64,000 bases of DNA from assembly GCF_002844275.1 (NCBI RefSeq), contig NZ_NXGX01000004.1:310001-374000 (forward strand). Direction: 5' to 3'. Below, piece after piece: positions 17,082-25,417 of the stretch; positions within the stretch are counted from its first letter, which is position 1; the number at the start of each line of letters is the position of its first letter. A model generated the notes under the pieces. It was not told the DNA's origin. It was given only the letters and a program-made list of their open reading frames with translations, and did not search any database. A program made the position numbers and the translations under genes. Source of the DNA: Thalassospira lohafexi (GTDB lineage Bacteria > Pseudomonadota > Alphaproteobacteria > Rhodospirillales > Thalassospiraceae).

Positions 17082-18407
17082 ATGGCGGGTTGGACGGACT
17101 ATGTAAGTGTCGTGGTTGCGGTGATCGGATTGGCGCAGGCGGTATTCTTATGTCTGCTGCTACGCTCCGAAGGCGGGCGGGCGTTTGGCGCGAACCGCTG
17201 GATGATCCTGTTTATCATCACCATCGCTTTTAATTTGATCGAAGACGTTGCCGATATCTTCGTCATTGGTGACAGTGAAAGGCTGCTGAACCTGTTTTTC
17301 GGGCCAGTCAATTTCGTGATCGCACCCGCTGTCTATCTGTACTTCCGTGAAATATCGGGAAACCCGTCACGCCGACCATGGGTGCATTTCATTCCTGCCC
17401 TGATTGTTTTCAATCTGATGGGCTGGACGGTTTTCCGTCAGGAAGAACAGACCGGGGCTCTTTCGATGGCCGAGATCGTCGATGCAATTTGCTGGGGCGC
17501 CATTTTCGTTCAGATATCGGCTTATATAGCACTTCTGTGGCGTGTGGCATGTCGTTACTTCCGCCAGACACAAGTACAGCTCGGCGCGGATCGAAAGGCG
17601 ATGCAACGCTGGATGTGGGTTATTCTGGGCGGCGTGACGTTTGCTTTTATTTCCGTGGCCGTGGGGCGGATTATCGGACTTTATATGCCTGACAGTACGG
17701 ACATGTTTGGCACCGAAATCGCCTTCACCCTCGCGCTGTTTGCCATGAGTTATGAAACCGCGACCCGCCCGGTTCTATTTGTCATGCCCGACTGGCCATC
17801 CGATTTTGAATCCGACGACATCAGGGGCGGCGGCGACCTTTCACGTCCATCAAACGTATCAAATCTGCCCAATCGTAACATGTCCGATGCGAGTACCGGC
17901 TCAATTACCAGTGTGGCGGCCCGAAGTGCTGATGCGACAGAAAAAGTACGTCCGGCAACAACCGAGCCGACAGGCGTGCGGCCGTTACTCGATGAGGACG
18001 GGGTTGAACGGGTGGTCGCCTTACTGGGGGATTTTCAACGGCGTGGTGACATCCTGAATGATCCGCTGGTGTCGATGCCAAAGCTTGCACGTGCAGTTGG
18101 CGTATCGCCCAATCAGCTGTCTTATGTGCTTAATCATCATATTGGGCAGAATTTCTTTGATTTCGTCAACAGTGCCCGGATCGAGGAAGCCCGATCGGTC
18201 TTGCTGCTGGAACCTGATCGCACCATTCTTGATGTGGCGCTCAGTGTCGGGTTCAATTCGAAATCGACGTTCAATCTGGCGTTTAAGAAAATGACCGGTG
18301 AAACCCCAAGTGCGGTGCGCGAGGCGGCAAAGAAGGCGGAAAATCAACAACCCGACGCGTCCGGTGTAGCACCCGAACGACCAGATGCGCAGCATAGGAC
18401 GCCATAA
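17082..18407 (+). CDS. Membrane-anchored AraC-family regulator
   Basis: The 441-residue protein combines an N-terminal membrane domain of about six or seven segments (residues about 8-235) with a cytoplasmic linker rich in Ser, Thr and Asp (about 240-300) and a C-terminal AraC/XylS double helix-turn-helix at about 315-415: 'SMPKLARAVGVSPNQLSYVL' and 'ILDVALSVGFNSKSTFNLAF'. Regulators with this layout bind DNA while tethered in the inner membrane and are thought to sense signals in or near it. It is divergent from the padR-RND operon. The following methyltransferase gene starts 53 nt downstream of its stop. The target genes are unknown. Confidence 0.88.
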   Translation: MAGWTDYVSVVVAVIGLAQAVFLCLLLRSEGGRAFGANRWMILFIITIAFNLIEDVADIFVIGDSERLLNLFFGPVNFVIAPAVYLYFREISGNPSRRPWVHFIPALIVFNLMGWTVFRQEEQTGALSMAEIVDAICWGAIFVQISAYIALLWRVACRYFRQTQVQLGADRKAMQRWMWVILGGVTFAFISVAVGRIIGLYMPDSTDMFGTEIAFTLALFAMSYETATRPVLFVMPDWPSDFESDDIRGGGDLSRPSNVSNLPNRNMSDASTGSITSVAARSADATEKVRPATTEPTGVRPLLDEDGVERVVALLGDFQRRGDILNDPLVSMPKLARAVGVSPNQLSYVLNHHIGQNFFDFVNSARIEEARSVLLLEPDRTILDVALSVGFNSKSTFNLAFKKMTGETPSAVREAAKKAENQQPDASGVAPERPDAQHRTP

Positions 18408-18459
18408 CAGTAATTTGACGATAGAGCTTCTGCAGTTTTTAGTGCAGGAGCCCAAGAAA

Positions 18460-19131
18460 ATGTATCGCCAGTCTAAGGCCCATTCCCCCAATAAAGGGAC
18501 AAAAACCGTAGCACCGACGGCCGATGATCTGCGACAGATACAGCGTCGTCGAAAACTGGTTCTGCGGATTGGGGTCGTGATGCTCTTGGTTTTGGTGGCC
18601 GGAAGTCAATCGATGGCTGCCCGCGAAGGCTATCTTCACCAGATGATCACGACGATTGGAATTGTTGCGATTGCAATCTGTATTTTCGGTCGGGGGTGGT
18701 GTTCGCTTTATATTGGCGGACGCAAGAGAACCGAACTGGTGACGCGTGGTCCATATTCTATCTGTCGTAACCCGCTTTATGTTTTCAGCTTTATTGGCGC
18801 TTTCGGGTGTGGGGCACAGACCGGCAGTGTGACGATGGGTTTTATCTTTGCTCTGGGATGCTGGCTGGTACTTCGAAGCGTCGTTTTGCGTGAAGAGGCA
18901 ATGTTGGCTGAACGGTTCGGCGTGGTCTTCACGCGCTATCAAAACACGGTGGCACGCTTTCGGCCGACCTGGTTCCGCTGGCAAGATGAAAACAAACTGA
19001 TCTGCCAACCATCATTATATCTTGCCACCACACGCGATGCCCTGTGGTTTCTAATCGCAATCCCGGTGTTTGAAGGTGTGAAGCTCTTGCAAGATCACGG
19101 CTGGCTGATGCCACAGATCAGGTTGCCGTAA
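18460..19131 (+). CDS. ICMT/PEMT-like membrane methyltransferase
   Basis: The 223-residue protein has a basic N-terminus and several membrane segments, followed by the signature of isoprenylcysteine carboxyl methyltransferase-like proteins, 'TRGPYSICRNPLYVFSF', and a downstream 'REEAMLAERFG' with Glu residues. Bacterial relatives methylate lipids or small molecules using S-adenosylmethionine at the membrane; the substrate is not predictable. I chose the ATG at 18460, preceded by AGGAG, over an ATG at 18385 that would overlap the AraC gene. Close spacing suggests cotranscription with the membrane AraC regulator. Confidence 0.8.
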   Translation: MYRQSKAHSPNKGTKTVAPTADDLRQIQRRRKLVLRIGVVMLLVLVAGSQSMAAREGYLHQMITTIGIVAIAICIFGRGWCSLYIGGRKRTELVTRGPYSICRNPLYVFSFIGAFGCGAQTGSVTMGFIFALGCWLVLRSVVLREEAMLAERFGVVFTRYQNTVARFRPTWFRWQDENKLICQPSLYLATTRDALWFLIAIPVFEGVKLLQDHGWLMPQIRLP

Positions 19132-19200
19132 CATATACGGGCGGGGCGAGGTTCCGGGGTTGGGGGTGAGCAGCCTCTATCGGGTTTGGCTAAGGCTTTC

Positions 19201-19530
19201 TCAGGCCGCATCATCCTCTGGCTGGCCACCATGCGATATGATCATTTGCTTGCGATCAGAAGCCCGCAGCGGATCAGAATCAAGGGCAAGTGCCGCCTCA
19301 AGTTTTTGCGGATCAACAGTCAGGATGTTGGTGGCTTCGCTTTTGTCTTTGTCCGACCAGATATGGACATGACATTCAAGCGCGATGTAGCGGCGCATGG
19401 GCGCGTCAAGATCAAGCTTTTCAAGCGTATCGATCTCATATTCACCTGCGGGCAGCAATCCGTCATGACCGGGCAGGTGGGTTGGATGAAAGAACGTCAC
19501 CGTGCGATGGGTTGTGCGGGTAATGCTCAT
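19201..19530 (-). CDS. Small protein of unknown function, copy 1
   Basis: The 109-residue protein starts at the ATG at 19530, preceded by AAGGAG at 8 nt. It aligns with the 100-residue product of 19787-20089 over nearly its whole length. Shared positions include an 'RTxxxTVTFxHP' start, a 'LxPAGxYxxDTxExL' block, an 'ExHxxxxxxxxxxxxLxVxPxxLxAALAxD' C-terminal half, and similar length. There is no signal peptide and no membrane segment. The function is unknown. The paralogue pair and a third small gene lie in the same orientation over 1.1 kb. Confidence 0.75.
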   Translation of the reverse strand: MSITRTTHRTVTFFHPTHLPGHDGLLPAGEYEIDTLEKLDLDAPMRRYIALECHVHIWSDKDKSEATNILTVDPQKLEAALALDSDPLRASDRKQMIISHGGQPEDDAA

Positions 19531-19786
19531 GATCATGGCTCCTTCGAGCAACCGGCGCGTCGCGATGCGATCTGTTGATACGCACAGCGTTCCGGCAGTT
19601 TGACAGGGCCCGTGTTCCCGATTTTGATCCCGATCTTTCGGGGCATCCTGTTGCGGGCAGGGACCCTGAAACAACATGCGTGCTATTTTGCAAGTTAGGC
19701 GCGAAATAGCTTCTACCTATAATATGGTAAGGTTGCTGCGAATGTGCAATTCCATACCCGCTATGTCTTTGACATCAAACATATTT

Positions 19787-20089
19787 TTAGCGGTTTGAAA
19801 CCTCTATCGGGGTGGATGGTGCACCCAGAAAGGCCGCGTCCTTGGCAAGGGCGGCGTCCAGATCCGTCGGAGTGACGCTTAAAATCCGTTCGGACATCAT
19901 GCCGTTGATTTTGGTCCGCAGGTGCAGTTCCGTCGACACCCGGCGATAGGCCGTGATCGAGACGCTTTCGATCAGTTCTTCGGTGGTGTCGACCACGTAT
20001 TTTCCCGCCGGAAAAAGGTCTTTAAACCCGCTAAGCTGAAACGGATGGCGAAACGTAACTGTCTGGTTGGATGTGCGCGAAATGGTCAT
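19787..20089 (-). CDS. Small protein of unknown function, copy 2
   Basis: This 100-residue protein is the paralogue of the 109-residue product encoded downstream. The start 'MTISRTSNQTVTFRHP' matches 'MSITRTTHRTVTFFHP', 'LFPAGKYVVDTTEEL' matches 'LLPAGEYEIDTLEKL', and 'LSVTPTDLDAALAKD' matches 'LTVDPQKLEAALALD'. I chose the ATG at 20089 to match the paralogue. A GC-rich palindrome lies just upstream at 20131-20152. The soluble mixed alpha/beta character is an estimate from composition; the function is unknown. Confidence 0.75.
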   Translation of the reverse strand: MTISRTSNQTVTFRHPFQLSGFKDLFPAGKYVVDTTEELIESVSITAYRRVSTELHLRTKINGMMSERILSVTPTDLDAALAKDAAFLGAPSTPIEVSNR

Positions 20090-20130
20090 GATTCTGGTGC
20101 CCTGTAACGTTGGCGAACGGTAAAACAACG

Positions 20131-20152
20131 ACGGAGGGGCATGCCCCTCCGT
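20131..20152 (-). terminator. Perfect 22-bp palindrome, likely terminator or processing site
   Basis: ACGGAGGGGC and its exact complement are joined at GC|AT, giving a 22-bp palindrome. On the minus strand it follows the 53-codon gene and is followed by a T-rich stretch (CGTTGTTTTA), so it fits a weak intrinsic terminator within the small-gene cluster. Confidence 0.6.
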
Positions 20153-20170
20153 CCGTGCAAAGATCAAAGA

Positions 20171-20332
20171 TCAGTCGTTCGCACCTTGATGCGGGGCGGG
20201 CATCGGGGCGTGTTCTGCGGCCGATTTATCGGGCAGCGATCCGGGCGCATCGCGTGTGACGCCGTCCAATGGCTGAATGGGGATGTTTTTGACCGTTTCG
20301 GGATGGGTTTTGGAAAAATCGCGAAATGACAT
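20171..20332 (-). CDS. Small 53-residue protein of unknown function
   Basis: The frame starts at the ATG at 20332, preceded by GGAAAG. The product begins 'MSFRDFSKTHPETVKNIPIQ' and ends in a Pro/Ala/His-rich tail. It lies in the same orientation as, and 81 nt upstream of, the paralogous small genes. Without a homologue search the only support is the ribosome-binding site, the conserved-looking N-terminus and the following hairpin. Confidence 0.55.
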   Translation of the reverse strand: MSFRDFSKTHPETVKNIPIQPLDGVTRDAPGSLPDKSAAEHAPMPAPHQGAND

Positions 20333-20529
20333 GATCTGTACTTTCCATGGTGAAGCACAAAATGCGCTTCCTTGTTGGAAATGTAGAGGATCGGCGCAAT
20401 AGCAAATCGCGATGATCAATCCAGTGGCATCGGCAACCGCCATCCCCATGATAAGGATCAGCAATTTGGGATAAAATATATTTTCATATCATCAGATGAA
20501 ATAAAACCAGTGCGCCCAACCACCGATCC

Positions 20530-21312
20530 CTATACCCCGCGCAGATTGCCCCAGACATGCACATGCCATTGCGGCAACACGCGCACATCAAACCATTTGC
20601 GTTTGGCGACTTCATCGACCAGCCAGCGATAGCGCGCCGTCAGCCCGTCAAGATCAACACCGTCCGCGCCATCGGGATGGGGTTCGGCGGGCGTTGTATT
20701 GACCGGCTGCACACAGACCGGAATGCCGGTGTGAAGTTTTCGCACATGATCGGCAAACAGAAGGTCAGCCTCATCACGCACCGGAAATTTCAACGTGATC
20801 GCCGGGCCGGAAAGCATCCCCTTGGCATTGGCCGCATCAATGCAGGCGTTAAGCGCATCGGCGTCAAAGCTGGTCGAGGCACTGGGCGGTTTGGGGCTGA
20901 TGGTCAGGTAATTCAGATCGGCAAACCAGTCCTTGGCGATACTGCCCTGCGTTTCAATCGCAAAGCTAAAGCCTTCTTTCTGACCGAGCTCAATCAACCG
21001 GCCCAATGGCTGGATCGCCGGATTGCCGCCCGAAAGGGTAATCAGGATCGGCGCACCACCGGTCAGCTTTTTGACTTCATCAAGCACCGCATCCGGGCTC
21101 ATCGGTTTCCAGTCGGCGCGAAAGGCCGGATCAACCGCATAGAGCGTATCACACCACGCACAGCGAAAATCACAGCCGCCCGTGCGCACAAACACCGTCG
21201 GCGTGCCAATCAGGGTGCCTTCGCCCTGCACGGTGGGGCCGAAAATCTCCGATATGCGGATTTTATCGCGCGACTGCGACATATCTGCCAAGTGCGGGTC
21301 TTGAACGGTCAT
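20530..21312 (-). CDS. queE: 7-carboxy-7-deazaguanine synthase (radical SAM)
   Basis: QueE converts 6-carboxy-5,6,7,8-tetrahydropterin to 7-carboxy-7-deazaguanine in the queuosine pathway. The 260-residue protein has the radical SAM cluster motif CxxxCxxC at residues about 47-54 ('CDFRCAWC'), preceded by 'GPTVQGEGTLIG', the characteristic QueE entry sequence, and 'SGGNPAIQPL' downstream. It ends with 'VRVLPQWHVHVWGNLRGV', a typical QueE tail. I chose the ATG at 21312 because it overlaps the queD stop in an ATGA junction; an ATG six codons upstream is also possible. It is the last gene of the queC-queD-queE group. Confidence 0.95.
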   Translation of the reverse strand: MTVQDPHLADMSQSRDKIRISEIFGPTVQGEGTLIGTPTVFVRTGGCDFRCAWCDTLYAVDPAFRADWKPMSPDAVLDEVKKLTGGAPILITLSGGNPAIQPLGRLIELGQKEGFSFAIETQGSIAKDWFADLNYLTISPKPPSASTSFDADALNACIDAANAKGMLSGPAITLKFPVRDEADLLFADHVRKLHTGIPVCVQPVNTTPAEPHPDGADGVDLDGLTARYRWLVDEVAKRKWFDVRVLPQWHVHVWGNLRGV

Positions 21313-21665
21313 GGCCGATATTCCGCCCATGTTTTCGGGGTTTCCGAAACCCGCACAGCCGATACTTCCGGCCAGCGATCATGGGCCCAGTCATAGAAAA
21401 ACAGGGCTAGTTGTTCCGCCGTCGGATGATCGTGACCCAGAACTTCATTGAGGTGCCGATGATCAAATTCATCATCAATCATGCGTTTAAGCGGCCCAAG
21501 TTCACGGTAATCACGCACGAACCCGCGCGCATCAAGGGTCGCCCCCTTAAGCTCCACCTCGACAATATAGTTATGGCCATGCAGGCGCGAACAGGGGTGA
21601 TCGGCATCAAGTCCGGCCAGCTGGTGGCTGGCGGAAAAGGCGAATTGTTTGGTGATGGTAAACAT
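21309..21665 (-). CDS. queD: 6-carboxytetrahydropterin synthase
   Basis: QueD makes 6-carboxy-5,6,7,8-tetrahydropterin from 7,8-dihydroneopterin triphosphate. The 118-residue protein has zinc ligands His14, His29 and His31 ('SASHQL', 'RLHGHNY'), catalytic Cys25 and the 'FDHRHLNE' segment, all at the usual spacing. Its stop codon overlaps the queE start by four bases, so the two are translationally coupled. The gap to queC upstream contains a REP-like hairpin but no obvious promoter. Confidence 0.95.
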   Translation of the reverse strand: MFTITKQFAFSASHQLAGLDADHPCSRLHGHNYIVEVELKGATLDARGFVRDYRELGPLKRMIDDEFDHRHLNEVLGHDHPTAEQLALFFYDWAHDRWPEVSAVRVSETPKTWAEYRP

Positions 21666-21713
21666 CGGTTTTCTTTCGGTGTTTCTTTGGTGCGGCGACC
21701 ATGCGGCGCGAGG

Positions 21714-21800
21714 TTCCCGCCTTGGCGGGAATGACCTACGTTCCTTTTTACAAAGGAAGCCCCGTCATGACAGCTTCGGCGGGCATCCATGGTCCATGTC
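21714..21800. repeat. REP-like element between queC and queD
   Basis: The 8-bp inverted repeat TTCCCGCC-TT-GGCGGGAA (21714-21731) is followed by ATGAC and, about 50 nt later, by GGCGGGCATCCATGG. The motif order of a GC-rich hairpin, then AATGAC, then GGGCATCCATGG resembles the dispersed REP-like repeats common in alphaproteobacteria. It may influence mRNA stability between the two que genes. Confidence 0.5.
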
Positions 21801-21836
21801 GCTGCACATAAATTGTATGAGGATTACTTTGCGGTG

Positions 21837-22574
21837 TTATCCCGGTGCGTTCTGACGGGCAAATTTCCGCGCCACATGCTCGGCGTGGGCCTGTTTCCAG
21901 TAATCGCGATCCTCATACACCGTCGGATCTTTCACACACGCCAGCTCAAGCGCTTCGCGCCGCTCAACACAGGTGCCACATCGCCCGCAATGGGTGTCAT
22001 GGCCCTTGTAGCACGACCATGTCAGGTCAATCGGCACGCCAAGGCGCCCAGCCTCAAGGGCAATGTCGGCCTTCGATACATGGACAAACGGGGTATAGAG
22101 CGAAACGTCCTTAACACCGTCAAGCGCATGGTTTTGCATCGTGCCAAACGCACTGATGAAATCGGGGCGGCAATCGGGATAGATGAAATGATCGCCACCA
22201 TGCACGGCGGTCGCCACCGCATCCGCCCCGGCACTTGCCGCCGCACCAAAGGCCACGGCCAGCATGATGGCATTGCGGTTGGGCACTACGGTGATGCGCA
22301 TGGTTTCTTGCGCGTAATGGCCATCGGGCACATCAATGTCATCACTGGTCAGGGACGATCCGCCCAAAAGCGCACCGACCGACGTCAAATCAACAATGTG
22401 ATGTTTAACCCCAAGATCACGCGCGGTACGTGCGGCGTAATCGAGTTCCTTTTTATGGCGTTGGCCATAATCGAACGAAATCAGGGAATGGAGTTTGTGC
22501 TCGGCCGCGACCTTATAGGCCAGGGTGACGGAATCCAGCCCGCCAGAGCAGACGACAATCGTCTTCATAGTCAT
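21837..22574 (-). CDS. queC: 7-cyano-7-deazaguanine synthase (preQ0 synthetase)
   Basis: QueC uses ATP and ammonia to convert 7-carboxy-7-deazaguanine into preQ0. The 245-residue protein begins with the PP-loop 'VVCSGGLDSVTLAY', contains 'SFDYGQRHKKEL' and 'VPNRNAIML', and ends with a zinc site of four Cys ('CYKGHDTHCGRCGTC'), the full QueC pattern. It is the first of the three que genes on this strand. I looked for a preQ1 riboswitch in the 175 nt upstream and saw only a short hairpin (22611-22627). Confidence 0.96.
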   Translation of the reverse strand: MTMKTIVVCSGGLDSVTLAYKVAAEHKLHSLISFDYGQRHKKELDYAARTARDLGVKHHIVDLTSVGALLGGSSLTSDDIDVPDGHYAQETMRITVVPNRNAIMLAVAFGAAASAGADAVATAVHGGDHFIYPDCRPDFISAFGTMQNHALDGVKDVSLYTPFVHVSKADIALEAGRLGVPIDLTWSCYKGHDTHCGRCGTCVERREALELACVKDPTVYEDRDYWKQAHAEHVARKFARQNAPG

Positions 22575-22667
22575 ATGTCTTTCGTGTTTTTAACCTGGTG
22601 CTACGACAGGGGAACGTACATCGTTCCAAGGCTGCGCGGTGTGCCACGCCATCGGTAAAAAGGCAAG

Positions 22668-22713
22668 AAAAAACCAAGCACCTCGACCATGTCACATTGG
22701 CAGGGATGCTTGG
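22668..22713 (-). terminator. Likely terminator between the methyltransferase gene and queC
   Basis: A 7-bp stem CCAAGCA (22674-22680) and TGCTTGG (22707-22713) with a long 26-nt loop is followed on the minus strand by six T (22668-22673). It lies 37 nt beyond the methyltransferase stop and would insulate queC. Confidence 0.6.
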
Positions 22714-22749
22714 CTTTTGATCAAAATTGCCGGTTAAAAACACGGTTGA

Positions 22750-23634
22750 TTAGGCGTGCGTCCCGCTAAGCACATGAAAACAAATCGGAACCTGGAAATG
22801 GCCGTCTTCGATATAGGGGGAAAGTGTTTCAAACATCGCCGCATTAATCGATCCCATCTCCATATCCGATGCTTCGCGCAGGATATGACCAAACAGCATG
22901 TCCATCTGCGGTTTCCAGAAGGCAACGGTTTCGGGAATACGCCCCGCCGGGCTGTGGGTGGTGGCCTGAATGCCCCGAAACCCGGCACTTTCAAGGCGCA
23001 TCATCGATTGATCGACATTGCCAAAGCTAAACGGATCAAGCCCGGCCGCATCGAACCCGATGCCAAGGATATTGCCCAGCACCGCATCCATCGCGGCAAA
23101 CAACGGATTATCAATCAACGGCGCCCAGACCATAAATACCGCCCGGCCACCGGCCCGCAACACCCGGTGACTTTCGCGCAACGCCAGATCGGGGTCCTCA
23201 CAAAACATCACGCCAAACCGGCACGACACCACATCAAACGACTGGTCGTCAAACGGCAGGTTTTCCATATTGGCGGGCATGACGGTGATGTTGGCAATGC
23301 CGTCTTCTTGGGCGCGCGCACTTAATCCGTCGCACATTTCGGGCACGATATCGGTGGCGGTGACATGGCCGGTCATGCCCGGTGTGTTAGCGCTAACATC
23401 GCGCTGCCCCGAAAGCGCACGGGCAAAGGTGAATGCCGGTTCACCCACCCCGGATGCCAGATCAAGTACCGCCAAATCCGCCCCGCCTCTTGCATGGGCA
23501 AGGGCGGGCAGATCAACCGCCTCAATCATATGACGATTGATTTTCCCCGCCGCCGGGGCAAGGCGATCGGCCCAGTTGATCCAGTCAGAGGAAAGGTTGT
23601 GCCACGTCGTTTGGTCCTGATGGGTCATGATCAT
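22750..23634 (-). CDS. Class I SAM-dependent methyltransferase (UbiE-like)
   Basis: The 294-residue protein has the SAM-binding motif I 'VLDLASGVGEPAF' at about 54-66, motif post-I/II around 'VTATDIVPEM' and 'FDVVSCRFGVMF', and the 'EDPDLALRESHRVLRAGG' segment that is characteristic of UbiE/COQ5-type methyltransferases. The substrate is unknown. The start may be the third codon (ATG at 23628). A decayed copy of its N-terminal coding region is present 1.7 kb away at about 25246-25314 in the same orientation, so the locus has a duplication history. Confidence 0.87.
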   Translation of the reverse strand: MIMTHQDQTTWHNLSSDWINWADRLAPAAGKINRHMIEAVDLPALAHARGGADLAVLDLASGVGEPAFTFARALSGQRDVSANTPGMTGHVTATDIVPEMCDGLSARAQEDGIANITVMPANMENLPFDDQSFDVVSCRFGVMFCEDPDLALRESHRVLRAGGRAVFMVWAPLIDNPLFAAMDAVLGNILGIGFDAAGLDPFSFGNVDQSMMRLESAGFRGIQATTHSPAGRIPETVAFWKPQMDMLFGHILREASDMEMGSINAAMFETLSPYIEDGHFQVPICFHVLSGTHA

Positions 23635-23769
23635 CCGAGCTGTCGGTTTAAAGATGCGACGACAATAGGGGGAAAGACGGCCCGAAATAAAGGCAGTTTT
23701 GGATTATCTGTTGCCTCACATCCAAACGCGGTCTGCGTCAATAAGCAGACGTTTGGCGACAGGTGATGG

Positions 23770-25221
23770 ATGGCACAACAAAATGACCCAGAAACCGCAA
23801 TAGCACGCCTTGCCAAATCAGGGGTTCTGATGGTGTTGGCCTGCGTGCTGTATCTTGGATTTGTCGGGACCCTGTTTGCCGGGTTCACCGCCGATATACA
23901 GCGCGACATGCTCAGCCGTGAAATCGCCACATCCGCGCCCGGTGATCTGGAACGCATGATCCGCCAAAGCTTTTACGAGGCCGAGCTTCGCGAAGAAATC
24001 AAACAATTACAAAGCGATATTCGCAAAACAAATACCGCAGCCCTTGAAAAATTCCGCACCGGACTAACCCTTCGCAAAGATGCGATGGCGGCCTTCTGGC
24101 AGGCCTATGACGGTGCCGCCGCCCTAAGCTCAATCCTGATGCAAAACCGCGCAACGTTTGAGGATGATTTTGTTGCCGCCTACCTTGAAGCCATGACGAT
24201 GGCGCATGATTTTGTCGCCAGCTTTCAGGCGCAAAAGCAAAGCCCGTCTTCTGGTCAAAACCCGCCTTCGGGTCAAGACAACGGCGACACGCAGACATCC
24301 GGGCGATTGCACACAGATGACGGGGCACAGATCGTCGCCGCCCTGCGCGCTGCTCTGGCCAAACTGGCCTTTGCAGACACGACAGGCGACATCGGCTTAA
24401 CGGTTGTCAGCCCGTTTGAACAAGGGGTCTATGACACGGTTGATCAGCTTGGCAAAACGTTTCGACATTTTGAGGGTCTAAACATCCAGTCGCGGGTCGT
24501 GTGGGAAAACATCCGGGCGGAGCAACGCCAGGTCGACAAGATTTTACGCAACATGCAGGCCCAGATTGACGAGATCGAAGAAGAACTTGCCCTGAGCACG
24601 GGCAAAAAGGAGATCGATCTTTCCGCCCTTGTCGCCCTGTTTCAGAACCCGATTGGCGGGTTTCTGTCCATTCTGGTGCAGTTGCCGACCATCATGCTGA
24701 CCCTGCTGGTCACGGTCGCCGCCGGGGGATTGGGGGCGGTGGTTGCCTTCACCCGCCAGAATTTTGGGCACAGCTCAAAAGAGACGGCCCCAAACACAGG
24801 CCCCGGCCCCCCTCAACCCGGTTCAGATGTGCCCAGTTCAGACCAACCAAGCTCAGACCAACCAAACTCAGACCCGCCCGACCCAGCAGCACATGCGGCC
24901 TATATGCCCCATACGTCCTCTGACGTCGCACCGGATGACACCGCGTATGGCCTCATGGCCTCGGCCCGTCTGCTGATGATGACGGGGGAGGGGATTGCCG
25001 CCGCAATTGCAATCTTCCTGTTCTCGGAAGCCGGGATGTTGATGCTGACCCAAGGCGGGCCGAATGGCAGCGGGCAGGTCGATATCAGCCCGTATCTTGT
25101 GACCTTCATGGCCTTCGTCTCGGGCTTTATGGCCAAGGACGCCTTCAGCAAAATTCAGGACGCCGGGCACAAGATTTTCAAAATCCGCGACAATGACGAC
25201 GCGTCTGGTATGGGGCTTTGA
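23770..25221 (+). CDS. Membrane protein with coiled-coil region, unknown function
   Basis: The 483-residue protein has a TM helix at about 17-39, a long helical and partly coiled-coil periplasmic-type region at about 55-290 (with 'REEIKQLQSDIRKTNTAALE' and 'NIRAEQRQVDKILRNMQAQI'), a TM helix at about 300-325, a low-complexity linker at about 345-395 with tandem 'SSDQP' repeats, and two further hydrophobic segments at about 400-425 and 445-465. No enzymatic motif is visible. It is divergent from the methyltransferase gene, 135 nt away, and a decayed copy of that gene's start lies immediately after it. The sensor- or scaffold-like architecture gives no safe function. Confidence 0.72.
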   Translation: MAQQNDPETAIARLAKSGVLMVLACVLYLGFVGTLFAGFTADIQRDMLSREIATSAPGDLERMIRQSFYEAELREEIKQLQSDIRKTNTAALEKFRTGLTLRKDAMAAFWQAYDGAAALSSILMQNRATFEDDFVAAYLEAMTMAHDFVASFQAQKQSPSSGQNPPSGQDNGDTQTSGRLHTDDGAQIVAALRAALAKLAFADTTGDIGLTVVSPFEQGVYDTVDQLGKTFRHFEGLNIQSRVVWENIRAEQRQVDKILRNMQAQIDEIEEELALSTGKKEIDLSALVALFQNPIGGFLSILVQLPTIMLTLLVTVAAGGLGAVVAFTRQNFGHSSKETAPNTGPGPPQPGSDVPSSDQPSSDQPNSDPPDPAAHAAYMPHTSSDVAPDDTAYGLMASARLLMMTGEGIAAAIAIFLFSEAGMLMLTQGGPNGSGQVDISPYLVTFMAFVSGFMAKDAFSKIQDAGHKIFKIRDNDDASGMGL

Positions 25222-25245
25222 GGCCGATTTGATACGATCGTGATC

Positions 25246-25314
25246 GGCAAGGCTGGCTAGATCAACCGCTTCAATCATAGACGATTGAGCAGGGGAAAGG
25301 TTGTCCTAAGTCGT
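25246..25314 (-). pseudogene. Decayed 5' fragment of a methyltransferase gene
   Basis: The stretch 25246-25288 matches 23497-23540, inside the 5' part of the methyltransferase gene, with about 5 mismatches and one single-base gap. A second stretch near 25292-25314 resembles 23588-23610, after an internal deletion of about 45 nt. On the minus strand it would read 'MIEAVDLASLADHDR', corresponding to 'MIEAVDLPALAHARG' of the intact protein. The rest of the copy is missing. Both copies have the same orientation and flank the membrane-protein gene, indicating an old duplication followed by loss or replacement. Confidence 0.65.
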
Positions 25315-25417
25315 CGCTAGATATTCGTTACCCAACAAAAAACTAATTTAGTTCGTGATGGATTTGGCTTTTCGGCTTAGGGTTGAATGAGCGTTCAACT
25401 GCTTGATTTAGGGTGAA

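Noticed and set aside
22575..22749. A preQ1 riboswitch upstream of queC
   Set aside because: Only a short hairpin (22611-22627) is visible; the conserved preQ1-I stem and A-rich tail, or preQ1-II elements, were not found.
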